DNA from: Thiobacillus sp.
GTDB taxonomy: Bacteria > Pseudomonadota > Gammaproteobacteria > Burkholderiales > Thiobacillaceae
Reading direction: 5' to 3'
Assembly: GCA_030679915.1 (NCBI GenBank)
Contig: JAUXRY010000030.1
Coordinates: 123,363-187,362 of the forward strand
Length of the DNA stretch: 64,000 nucleotides
Each line of letters begins with the position of its first letter. The first letter of the stretch is position 1. Below are positions 24,987-32,839 of this stretch, in pieces. Under the pieces are notes generated by a model. That model saw only the letters and a list, made by a program, of their open reading frames with translations, was not told the DNA's origin and did not search any database. The position numbers were made by a program, and so were the translations under genes.

Positions 24987-25252
24987 GGTGATATGTGGCG
25001 TTTGTCCCTTGAAAAGTTAAGGGAATGTTTGGTGTGCATTCCAGAAATTTTGAGTCGTTTTGCTTGCCATGCTGGGGACTTGAAGGGCAAAATAACGGTA
25101 TATTCGAAATGTTTAATATATAGCCGTCCTCGTAGTTGCCAACGCCTTTGCGCTGGCGCTGCTTCCAGCTGTCACCTAGTGTGTATATCCGGGTAGGGAA
25201 AAATGCGGTTCTGATAAAGAGCTGCAGGGGACACAATGAGCCTAGAGACCGC
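24987..25252. other. 266-bp leader before soeA
   Basis: No gene. It holds a short hairpin just after tlpA (TCCCTT...AAGGGA, about 25006-25026) without a T run. There is also an AT-rich dyad TATATT-N10-AATATA at 25099-25120 that could be an operator or promoter element. No convincing Moco-type riboswitch fold was seen by eye. Confidence 0.4.
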
Positions 25253-28126
25253 ATGAACGCCAAGATCAAACTCGAAAATCACGACGCGCAGGAAATCAAG
25301 TACACCACCTGCTATATGTGCGCCTGCCGTTGCGGCATCAAGGTGACGCTGGAGGACAACAAAGTCCGCTTCATCCAGGGTAACCGCAACCACCCCACCA
25401 ACCAGGGCGTGTTGTGCGCCAAGGGCTCGGCCGGGATCATGAAGCAGTATTCCACTGCCAAGCTGACCCAGCCGCTGATGCGCAAGCCGGGTACCGAGCG
25501 CGGTGAAGGCATCTACGAGCCGATTTCCTGGGAACAGGCGCTCGACGTGCTGGGCGACCGTCTGGAAGAAATCCGCGCGACCGACCCATCGAAGCTGGCT
25601 TATTTCACGGGACGCGACCAGATGCAGGCGCTGACAGGCCTGTGGGCGCAGCAGTTCGGTACACCGAACTGGGCGGCGCATGGCGGTTTCTGTTCGGTCA
25701 ACATGGCCGCAGCGGGTCTCTATTCGATTGGTTATTCGTTTTGGGAATTTGGCGCGCCCGACTGGGATTACGCCAAGTATTTCCTGATGTGGGGCGTGGC
25801 CGAAGACCATGCGTCCAATCCGATCAAGATCGGTCTGGAAAAACTCAAGCGTCAGGGCGGCAAGTTTGTCACCATCAACCCGGTTCGCACCGGCTATTCG
25901 GCGATTGCCGACGAGTGGCTGCCGATCAAACCCGGCATGGACGGCCTCTTGGCCATGTCGATGGTGCATGTGCTGCTGAAGCACGAAAAATTCGATTACG
26001 AATTCCTGGTTCGCTATACCAATGCGTCCTGGCTGGTGGTGCAGACCCCCGGCCAGAAAGGCGACGGTCTGTTCCTGCGTGATGAAAACGACCATCCGCT
26101 GATCTGGGATATCGAAAAAGAAGCCTTCAAGAACGGCATCGATGGCGATATCGCCCCCGCGCTATTCGGCGAATTCGTGGCACCCGATGGTCGTCGCGTC
26201 AAAACCGTGATGTCGATGATGGTCGAGCGTTACCTCGATGAGCGTTATGCCCCGGAGAACGTGGCTTTGGAATGCGGCCTGCCGGCCGAAACCATTGAGC
26301 GCATTGCGCTGGAAATGGCACACGTCGCCTTCAAGGAAACCATCGAGTTGCCGATCGAATGGACCGACGTGTGGGGTCGCAAGCATGACAAGGTCGTCGG
26401 TCGTCCGGTAGCCATGTACGCGATGCGCGGTATTGCCGCGCACTCCAACGGCTTCCATTCCTGCCGTGCGATCCACATGATTCAGATGTTGCTTGGCGCA
26501 CTCGATTCGCCGGGCAACTTCCGCGCTCGCGCCCCGTATCCGAAGCCGATTCCGCCGCACCAGCTGCCGGAAAACAACATCGACATCATCAACGCGCCGA
26601 ACACGCCGTTGTCGCGTCCGCCGTTAGGCTTTCCGACGCGTCCGGAAGACTTGGTCATTGATGAGTTCGGCAATCCGTTGCGCATCGATAAAGCTTATTC
26701 GTGGGAAGTGCCGATTGCCTCGCACGGCATGATGCATATGGTGATCACCAATGCGGTCAACCATGACCCCTATGCGATCGATACGTTGATGCTGTTCATG
26801 GCCAACATGGCGTGGAACTCCAGCATGAACACGGCCAACATGCAGGATATGCTGCGCGCCAAGGATCCCGATGAGCCGGGTCAATACAAGATACCGTTCC
26901 TGGTGGTGATCGACGCGTTCCATTCGGAAACGACCAACTTCGCCGACCTGATCCTGCCGGACACGACCTATCTTGAGCGCTATGACACGATCTCGATGCT
27001 GGATCGTCCAATTTCCGAGCCGGACGCCGCTGCTGATGCAATCCGTCATCCGCTGATCAAACCCGACCGTGATGTGCGGCCGTGGCAAGAGGTGATGGTC
27101 GAGCTGGCAGGGCGTCTTAAATTCCCTGCCTTCACCAATCCAGACGGCAGTCGCAAGTTCACTGGCTACACCGACTTCATCGTCAACTACGAGCGTTCGC
27201 CCGGCATCGGTTTCCTCGCCGGCTGGCGCGGCAAGGATGGCACCAAGTCGCTGAAGGGCGAGCCGAATCCGAAGCAGTGGGAAAAGTACATCGAGAACCA
27301 GAGCTTCTTCGCACACCACTGGCCCGATAACCAGAAGTACATGCGCTTCGCCAACAAGGACTATCTGGATGTAGCGGCAGAAGTGGGTTTCGTCGGCAAG
27401 GTCGAGCCGATCATCATGCAGTTCTATTCCGAGCCACTGCAGAAATTCCGCCTCGCGGGACAAGGTTTGTATGACGGCCCGCAGCCGAATAACCAGGTCG
27501 ATCGCGAGCGACTGGTCAAATACTTTGATCCGTTGCCGATGTGGTACGAGCCGCTTGAGCAGCAGCGTGTGGACAAGGACGAATATCCCTTCTTCGCGCT
27601 GACCCAGCGCCCGATGTTCATGTACCACTCGTGGGATTCGCAGAACGTGTGGCTGCGTCAGATCATGGCGCAGAACTATATGTACATGAACGCGCGCAAG
27701 GCATTGGAGATGGGAATCAAGGACTTTGACTGGATTTGGGTCGAGTCGCACAACGGCAAAATCCGTTGTCAGGTCAAGACCATGGAAGGCACCCAGGAAG
27801 ATACCGTCTGGACCTGGAACGCCATTGGCAAGCAGAAGGGCGCCTGGGGTTTGAAGGACAACGCCTCCGAGGCGACCAAGGGTTTCCTGCTCAACCATTT
27901 GATTTCCGAGTTGTTGCCTGCCAAGGCGGGCGAGCGGCGCGTGACCAATTCTGATCCGGTGACGGGTCAGGCAGCATGGTTCGATCTGAAAGTGAAGATC
28001 ACAAAAGCTGCACCGAATGAAACCGGATCCTGGCCGCAGTTCGATGCGTTGAAGAAATTGCCGGGCGATAACTACGAACGCCCGGATGTGTTGCGTTATG
28101 ACTCGCGCGATCACGAAAAGAACTGA
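25253..28126 (+). CDS. soeA: Cytoplasmic sulfite dehydrogenase, molybdoprotein subunit SoeA
   Basis: 957 residues, a complex-iron-sulfur molybdoenzyme. An N-terminal [4Fe-4S] site is Cys20-x2-Cys23-x3-Cys27-x27-Cys55. Molybdopterin-guanine-dinucleotide contacts are spread through the chain, and Cys147 in GGFCSVN is a candidate Mo ligand. There is no Tat signal, which fits the cytoplasmic SoeABC that oxidises sulfite to sulfate rather than exported PsrA/PhsA enzymes. The start is the ATG giving the conserved N terminus. Followed by FeS and membrane subunits. Confidence 0.9.
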   Translation: MNAKIKLENHDAQEIKYTTCYMCACRCGIKVTLEDNKVRFIQGNRNHPTNQGVLCAKGSAGIMKQYSTAKLTQPLMRKPGTERGEGIYEPISWEQALDVLGDRLEEIRATDPSKLAYFTGRDQMQALTGLWAQQFGTPNWAAHGGFCSVNMAAAGLYSIGYSFWEFGAPDWDYAKYFLMWGVAEDHASNPIKIGLEKLKRQGGKFVTINPVRTGYSAIADEWLPIKPGMDGLLAMSMVHVLLKHEKFDYEFLVRYTNASWLVVQTPGQKGDGLFLRDENDHPLIWDIEKEAFKNGIDGDIAPALFGEFVAPDGRRVKTVMSMMVERYLDERYAPENVALECGLPAETIERIALEMAHVAFKETIELPIEWTDVWGRKHDKVVGRPVAMYAMRGIAAHSNGFHSCRAIHMIQMLLGALDSPGNFRARAPYPKPIPPHQLPENNIDIINAPNTPLSRPPLGFPTRPEDLVIDEFGNPLRIDKAYSWEVPIASHGMMHMVITNAVNHDPYAIDTLMLFMANMAWNSSMNTANMQDMLRAKDPDEPGQYKIPFLVVIDAFHSETTNFADLILPDTTYLERYDTISMLDRPISEPDAAADAIRHPLIKPDRDVRPWQEVMVELAGRLKFPAFTNPDGSRKFTGYTDFIVNYERSPGIGFLAGWRGKDGTKSLKGEPNPKQWEKYIENQSFFAHHWPDNQKYMRFANKDYLDVAAEVGFVGKVEPIIMQFYSEPLQKFRLAGQGLYDGPQPNNQVDRERLVKYFDPLPMWYEPLEQQRVDKDEYPFFALTQRPMFMYHSWDSQNVWLRQIMAQNYMYMNARKALEMGIKDFDWIWVESHNGKIRCQVKTMEGTQEDTVWTWNAIGKQKGAWGLKDNASEATKGFLLNHLISELLPAKAGERRVTNSDPVTGQAAWFDLKVKITKAAPNETGSWPQFDALKKLPGDNYERPDVLRYDSRDHEKN

Positions 28127-28170
28127 CCAGCAGAACTGAGCAGCACCTAAAAAATTAAGCGAGCAAAACT

Positions 28171-28866
28171 ATGAGACTTGGATTAGTCGTCGACCTCGAC
28201 GTATGTGTAGGCTGCCATGCCTGCGCCATCGCCTGCAAGGAATGGAATGCCTCCGGCACCATCGGCCCCTTGACCGACTATCAGCCCTATGGTGCTGAGC
28301 CGTCGGGGGTATGGTTCAATCGGATTCGTAGCTACGAAATGGACGAGTATCCGAACAACAAGACAATCAACTTCCCCATGTCGTGCATGCACTGCGAAGA
28401 TGCCGCGTGCGTCACCGTGTGTCCGACCGGCGCTTCGTACAAGCGTCCGGAAGATGGCATTGTCCTGATTGATCAGGACAAGTGCATGGGCTGTAACTAC
28501 TGTTCTTGGGCTTGCCCTTACGGCGCACGTGAGCTGGATCGCTCAAGCGGCACCATGAAGAAGTGCACCCTGTGTGTCGATCGCATCTATGATCAGGAAC
28601 TTCCCATCGAAGAGCGTCAGCCCGCGTGTGTGCTGACCTGTCCGGCCCATGCCCGCATGTTTGGCGATTTCGATGATCCCGATTCGGCCGTGTCGCGCAC
28701 CGTGCGAGAGCGCAGTGGTTACGGGCTGATGCCGGAGCTGAATTACAGTCCGACAAACCAGTACTTGCCGCCCCGCAGCAAACCGGTGATCCCGATAGGG
28801 CCCAAACCCAAAGGCGGCTTGAAGGAAAGTATCAAGCAGTTTGCCAACAAGCTGGTCCGTCGTTAA
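28171..28866 (+). CDS. soeB: SoeB, four-cluster ferredoxin subunit
   Basis: 231 residues. Four cysteine groups are visible: CVGCHACAIAC, CMHCEDAACVTVCP, CMGCNYCSWACP and CTLC...CVLTCP. They would bind four [4Fe-4S] clusters and pass electrons from SoeA to the membrane subunit. There is no signal peptide. It starts 44 nt after soeA. Confidence 0.95.
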   Translation: MRLGLVVDLDVCVGCHACAIACKEWNASGTIGPLTDYQPYGAEPSGVWFNRIRSYEMDEYPNNKTINFPMSCMHCEDAACVTVCPTGASYKRPEDGIVLIDQDKCMGCNYCSWACPYGARELDRSSGTMKKCTLCVDRIYDQELPIEERQPACVLTCPAHARMFGDFDDPDSAVSRTVRERSGYGLMPELNYSPTNQYLPPRSKPVIPIGPKPKGGLKESIKQFANKLVRR

Positions 28867-28905
28867 ACGGCGCTGTTCCATCCATAATTAGCGCCAGGAG
28901 AATCC

Positions 28906-29844
28906 ATGCATCCCGCTTTCTCAGTTATCTTTTTTACCGTCGCATCGGGCGCGGGTTTCGGCCTATTCTCGCTGCTGTTTATTGCCGATGTGTTCAAACT
29001 TGGCGGCGGCTTCAGTCGTGAGCAATTGGTTATAGGCGGCTTGATCGCCTTGGGCCTGATCGTATTTGGCCTGTTGTCGTCCACTTTTCACCTCGCCAAT
29101 CCGAAAAATGCCTGGCGTGCGTTCAATCGGTTCCGTACCTCGTGGCTGTCGCGCGAAGGGGTGTTTGCCGTGATATTCATGCCGCTGGCACTGATTTACC
29201 TGGTCAGCATCTGGTTCGATGCACCCACCTGGCTGCGTGATACCAGTGGCTTTCTGGCTGCCATTCTGGCTTGGATCACCGTGTTTTCAACCGGCATGAT
29301 CTACGCCTGCCTGAAAACCATTCGGCAGTGGAACAGTCCGTTGGTCCCGGCCAACTACCTGGCGCTGGGCTATGCCAGCGGCAGCCTGCTGCTGCTATTG
29401 GGCGCAGTGGTATCCGGTCTCGAAACACTGCCTTACATCGCGATGTCGGCGCTGATCATGTCCATCGCAGCCGTGTTGAAAGCCATTTATTACTTTTGGA
29501 TTGGTAGCCCAGGCCTTTCGCCGACGATCAACACGGCAACCGGACTGACCCGCGCCAAGGTTAAGCTTTTGGACACAGGACACACCCATGGCACCTTCCT
29601 GACCGAGGAATTCGGCTTTCAGATCGCACGCCAGAAAGCGGGACTCCTCAAGGTTGTGGTCTTTGTGTTGGGTTTTGCATTGCCCGGTTTGATGCTCGTC
29701 TGGGTGTTTAATCAGCACGGTGGGGAAATGGCTGCTATCGTTGCAGTAGTCGCGGGCCTTGTCGGTGCTTCTGTTGAGCGCTGGCTTTTCTTTGCAGAAG
29801 CACGCCATGTGGTCAACCTGTATCACGGCGCTCAGCGTTGTTAA
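28906..29844 (+). CDS. soeC: SoeC, DmsC-type membrane anchor
   Basis: 312 residues with about eight hydrophobic spans. The first reads FSVIFFTVASGAGFGLFSLL, typical of the DmsC family. It anchors SoeAB on the cytoplasmic side and passes electrons to quinone. Shine-Dalgarno AGGAG before the ATG. Closes the soeABC transcription block; the next gene has its own promoter. Confidence 0.93.
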   Translation: MHPAFSVIFFTVASGAGFGLFSLLFIADVFKLGGGFSREQLVIGGLIALGLIVFGLLSSTFHLANPKNAWRAFNRFRTSWLSREGVFAVIFMPLALIYLVSIWFDAPTWLRDTSGFLAAILAWITVFSTGMIYACLKTIRQWNSPLVPANYLALGYASGSLLLLLGAVVSGLETLPYIAMSALIMSIAAVLKAIYYFWIGSPGLSPTINTATGLTRAKVKLLDTGHTHGTFLTEEFGFQIARQKAGLLKVVVFVLGFALPGLMLVWVFNQHGGEMAAIVAVVAGLVGASVERWLFFAEARHVVNLYHGAQRC

Positions 29845-29863
29845 GACGGCGGTATAGGTGAGT

Positions 29864-29892
29864 TTGGTTATTCTTCCGGTTCGGGGTATATT
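29864..29892 (+). promoter_or_regulatory. Promoter of rhodanese-tusA-dsrE2
   Basis: TTGGTT (29864-29869), a 17-bp spacer, then TATATT (29887-29892). The -10 is a 5/6 match. Start of transcription is expected near 29899, inside the palindrome described next. Confidence 0.6.
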
Positions 29893-29905
29893 AGTAAATA
29901 CTAAT
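29890..29905. promoter_or_regulatory. Perfect palindrome over the -10/start of the rhodanese promoter
   Basis: ATTAGTA-AA-TACTAAT, a perfect 7+2+7 dyad that overlaps the -10 and the expected start. A repressor here would block RNA polymerase. ArsR-type persulfide/sulfide sensors (BigR, SqrR and the like) control rhodanese genes through AT-rich palindromes. No such regulator lies in this window. Confidence 0.65.
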
Positions 29906-29930
29906 TTCTCCATTGCGGGAGTATAAAGCT

Positions 29931-30272
29931 ATGTTTGGATTATCCGGTTTCAAAGAAATCGATCCCAGCTACGTAGAGGAACTTGCATCCAAGGGCGCGC
30001 ATCTTATTGATGTACGTACCGTGGCAGAAGTGGCTCAAGGTGTGATTAATGGTGCAATCCATATCCCATTGCATCTGTTGCCGCTTCGCGCAGCTGATAT
30101 ACCTCAGGATAGACCCGTTGTGATTTACTGCCGCTCTGGTGCACGCTCCGCTCAGGCCTGTGCGTTCATGGCCTCTAAAGGGTATGAAAACATGCACAGT
30201 CTGGCCGGTGGGATCATGGCTTGGGCACGTTCAGGTAACGCGCTGATTCAGTCGAATGGACGCCAAGGTTAA
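29931..30272 (+). CDS. Single-domain rhodanese
   Basis: 113 residues, one rhodanese domain with active-site Cys67 in VIYCRSGARSAQ. It moves sulfane sulfur between thiols; with TusA and DsrE2 it feeds the cytoplasmic sulfur-oxidation relay. The ATG is preceded by GGGAG. No signal peptide, so cytoplasmic. Confidence 0.92.
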   Translation: MFGLSGFKEIDPSYVEELASKGAHLIDVRTVAEVAQGVINGAIHIPLHLLPLRAADIPQDRPVVIYCRSGARSAQACAFMASKGYENMHSLAGGIMAWARSGNALIQSNGRQG

Positions 30273-30390
30273 GACTTGACAAGAAATGCCGACTCTTTTC
30301 TCTGTTGCGCTTGAATTTCGATTGCAATAGGGAGGCTTCTGGTTTATGGTACCGCAGCTTTTTTTAGTACATTAATGTAAGGAGAATAGT

Positions 30391-30618
30391 ATGGAATTTT
30401 CAAAAGAACTTGATGCTCGTGGCCTTAATTGTCCCCTACCCATTTTGCGCGCCAAAAAAGCGCTGGGTGAGGTAGAAAGTGGCCAAGTGCTGAAAATCCT
30501 GTCCACCGATCCAGGTTCGGTCAAGGATTTTGCCGCGTTTGCCAAGCAGACGGGTAACGAACTGCTTTCAACCGCTGAAGCCGGCGGCGAATTTACTTTT
30601 TTCATGAAGAAAAAGTAA
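30391..30618 (+). CDS. tusA: TusA sulfur carrier
   Basis: 75 residues. The CPxP motif is Cys14 in GLNCPLPILRAKKAL. In sulfur oxidisers TusA accepts persulfide sulfur from rhodanese and hands it to DsrE-type proteins or the Dsr/sHdr machinery. A strong ribosome site (AAGGAG) follows a small palindrome TACATTAATGTA (30368-30379). Second gene of the rhd-tusA-dsrE2 unit. Confidence 0.95.
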   Translation: MEFSKELDARGLNCPLPILRAKKALGEVESGQVLKILSTDPGSVKDFAAFAKQTGNELLSTAEAGGEFTFFMKKK

Positions 30619-30634
30619 TTTAAGCGGCTAAAAG

Positions 30635-30688
30635 CAGCGTCGCTGGTTCCTGGAGAAATTGCCTCGAACAAGCGGCGCTGTTTTTTTT
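30635..30688 (+). terminator. Terminator-like hairpin between tusA and dsrE2
   Basis: Stem CAGCGTCGCT (30635-30644) pairs with AGCGGCGCTG (30671-30680), one G-T pair, across a 26-nt loop. Eight T residues follow directly. It should give partial termination, making DsrE2 rarer than TusA unless read-through is controlled. Confidence 0.65.
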
Positions 30689-30709
30689 AACTAAAACAGG
30701 AGATTGAGC

Positions 30710-31219
30710 ATGGATACCAAAAAAATGGCAATTATCGCCACAAAAGGCACGCTGGACTGGGCTTATCCCCCGTTCATTCTGGCTTCCACGGCGGCAGCGT
30801 TGGGTTATGAAACCCAGATTTTCTTTACCTTTTATGGCCTCCAGCTCGTCCGCAAAGACCTGTCTGTCCTCAAAGTCAGCCCCTTGGGCAACCCCGGCAT
30901 GCCGATGAAAATGCCATTCGGCCCCAAATGGTTCAAGGACATCAACTGGAACATGCCTAATGCAATCCAGTCCTTGGTACCCGGTTATGAGAACGTGGCG
31001 ACCGCGTTGATGAAGCAGACCATCCAGAATAATGGCGTTGCGACTATTCCCGAGCTGCGCGAGCTGTGTCATGAAGCTGAAGTCAAATTTATCGCCTGCC
31101 AAATGACAGTTGAACTGTTTGGTTTCAAGCATTCTGATTTCATCGATGGACTCGAATATGGCGGCGCAGCCACTTTCTTTGAATTCGCGGGTGAGACTGA
31201 TATTTGCCTGTTTATTTAA
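30710..31219 (+). CDS. DsrE2-like sulfur transferase
   Basis: 169 residues of the DsrE2 family, with two cysteines in ELCHEAEVKFIACQMT (Cys120 and Cys130). Residues 21-31 form a mildly hydrophobic helix. DsrE2 proteins are encoded with tusA and rhodanese in sulfur oxidisers and take part in sulfane-sulfur transfer. The ATG is chosen over an upstream TTG because AGGAG is 7 nt before it. Confidence 0.9.
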   Translation: MDTKKMAIIATKGTLDWAYPPFILASTAAALGYETQIFFTFYGLQLVRKDLSVLKVSPLGNPGMPMKMPFGPKWFKDINWNMPNAIQSLVPGYENVATALMKQTIQNNGVATIPELRELCHEAEVKFIACQMTVELFGFKHSDFIDGLEYGGAATFFEFAGETDICLFI

Positions 31220-31244
31220 ATAAATAGCTGATCGCCGTTAATGG

Positions 31245-31274
31245 AAAAGGGGCCGAATTTATTCGGCCCCTTTT
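31245..31274 (+). terminator. Terminator after dsrE2
   Basis: AAAAGGGGCCGAAT / ATTCGGCCCCTTTT separated by two bases, followed by a further T run. Strong rho-independent signal ending the rhd-tusA-dsrE2 unit. Confidence 0.9.
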
Positions 31275-31365
31275 TTAGTGTGACATTTGTACCACACATC
31301 CTGGCATCAGTTTCGCCGATCACCCCGATTTTCTTGTCTAAACACATGGGCCAGCGTAGCCTCCG

Positions 31366-31396
31366 ACTACAGCTACTCAATAATTCTAACTGTAGT
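31366..31396. promoter_or_regulatory. Dyad ACTACAG-N17-CTGTAGT upstream of the FadL gene
   Basis: Two perfect 7-bp arms with a 17-bp AT-rich spacer, 25 nt before the FadL-type gene. It could be an operator or a leader hairpin. Confidence 0.4.
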
Positions 31397-31420
31397 ATTT
31401 TTGCCCAATAGGAGACAACA

Positions 31421-32704
31421 ATGAAAGTTACACGAGTATTCGCATTCATGGCTCTGGCCGGTCTGGCTGGCAGCGCTTACGCAACCAATGGTTATTTTTC
31501 GCACGGCTACGGCATGAAGGCCAAAGGCATGGGTGGCGCAGCCACCGCAACTGCCGACGACGCCTTCGGCGGCGCCAACAACCCCGCTTCAATGGCATTT
31601 GCTGGCAACCGCCTGGATCTGGGTGTTGACCTGTTCAGCCCACGCCGCGAAGCGAGCCGTACGGGTCTCGGTCCCCTCAATGGCACCGCAGACAGCGATA
31701 GCAAGTATTTCCTGATTCCCGAGTTCGGCTACACGAAGCAGATGTCGTCAACTTTGGCGCTCGGTGTGACCGTCTATGGCAACGGAGGCATGAATTCCGA
31801 CTACCCGGGCGGGCAAATCGCTGCCGGCAGTTGTGGCGTCGGAGCGCCCGCGAGCAACCTTCTGTGCGGACAGGGCAGTCTCGGCGTCGACTTGATGCAA
31901 CTGATCGTGGCGCCCACTGCTGCGTTCAAAGTTGCCCCCGGCCACGCTATCGGCGTGTCGCCCCTGCTGGGTTACCAGCGCTTTAAAGCCGAAGGCCTTC
32001 AGGCGTTTACCGGGGGTACGGTGTCTTCAAGCCCGTCTAACGTGACCAACCGCGGCTACGACGATGCCTTAGGCTATGGTGTGCGCATTGGCTACATGGG
32101 CAAGGTTTCGCCCACCGTAACTATCGGTGCCGCCTATGCATCGAAAATGAAGTTCGATGAGTTCGACAAGTACTCGGGCCTGTTCGCCGAACAAGGCGGA
32201 TTCGACATTCCTGAGAACTACAACTTGGGTGTGGCATGGCAGGCGACTCCGCAGGTGAAGTTTGCACTGGACTACCAGCGGATCAACTACAGCGGTGTGA
32301 ATTCGATCAGCAACTCCAGCCGGGCGCAGGCACAACTGGGCGCGGACAATGGTCCTGGTTTTGGTTGGACGGACATCGACGTCTGGAAATTGGGGATGGA
32401 GTACAAGTACAACCAGAACATGACCTTCCGCGCTGGCTACAACCATGGTGACAACCCCATCGGTTCGAACGACGTGACGTTCAACATTCTCGCACCTGGC
32501 ATCGTCAAGGACCACGTCACCTTGGGCATGACGCATACCTTCGCGACGGGGAACGAACTGACCGTCACCTACATGCACGCGTTTAAGAACGATGTTTCAG
32601 GAGCTTCGATTCTGCCGGTATTCAGCGGTGGCACGCCAGCAGGTACCGAGAAAATCGAGATGTATCAGAACTCGTTGGGCATCCAGTACAGCTGGAAGAT
32701 GTAA
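31421..32704 (+). CDS. OmpP1/FadL-family outer-membrane protein
   Basis: 427 residues. A signal peptide (FAFMALAGLAGSAYA) leads the mature N terminus TNGYFSHGYGMKAKGMGGA. The body has alternating beta-strand patterns, and ends in a C-terminal aromatic-type barrel strand (NSLGIQYSWKM). FadL proteins pass hydrophobic molecules through the outer membrane. Its place right behind dsrE2 raises sulfur or polysulfide uptake as a possibility (inference). Good ribosome site AGGAG. Confidence 0.9.
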   Translation: MKVTRVFAFMALAGLAGSAYATNGYFSHGYGMKAKGMGGAATATADDAFGGANNPASMAFAGNRLDLGVDLFSPRREASRTGLGPLNGTADSDSKYFLIPEFGYTKQMSSTLALGVTVYGNGGMNSDYPGGQIAAGSCGVGAPASNLLCGQGSLGVDLMQLIVAPTAAFKVAPGHAIGVSPLLGYQRFKAEGLQAFTGGTVSSSPSNVTNRGYDDALGYGVRIGYMGKVSPTVTIGAAYASKMKFDEFDKYSGLFAEQGGFDIPENYNLGVAWQATPQVKFALDYQRINYSGVNSISNSSRAQAQLGADNGPGFGWTDIDVWKLGMEYKYNQNMTFRAGYNHGDNPIGSNDVTFNILAPGIVKDHVTLGMTHTFATGNELTVTYMHAFKNDVSGASILPVFSGGTPAGTEKIEMYQNSLGIQYSWKM

Positions 32705-32723
32705 ATGCTTCCTTCGGGATAGC

Positions 32724-32756
32724 AAAAGCCGAGGTCTCTGGACCTCGGCTTTTTTT
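32724..32756. terminator. Convergent terminator between the FadL gene and valS
   Basis: AAAAGCCGAGGTC / GACCTCGGCTTTT with a TCTG loop and T run. Works for the FadL gene and, through the A run, may also stop leftward valS read-through. Confidence 0.88.
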
Positions 32757-32839
32757 ATGGCTGAATGCAGGTGAAGGGGCGGCCGCCGCTGGGAGCGCGG
32801 AGCCCCTCTGCCCGGACTGGGAAGTGTGGGAGGGGTCCG

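Noticed and set aside
24987..25252. Possible molybdenum-cofactor riboswitch before soeA
   Set aside because: I could not draw the conserved multi-stem Moco fold. Only a small hairpin and an AT-rich dyad are visible.
26624..28114. 496-codon leftward frame opposite soeA
   Set aside because: Antisense shadow from high GC third positions; soeA has all conserved motifs.
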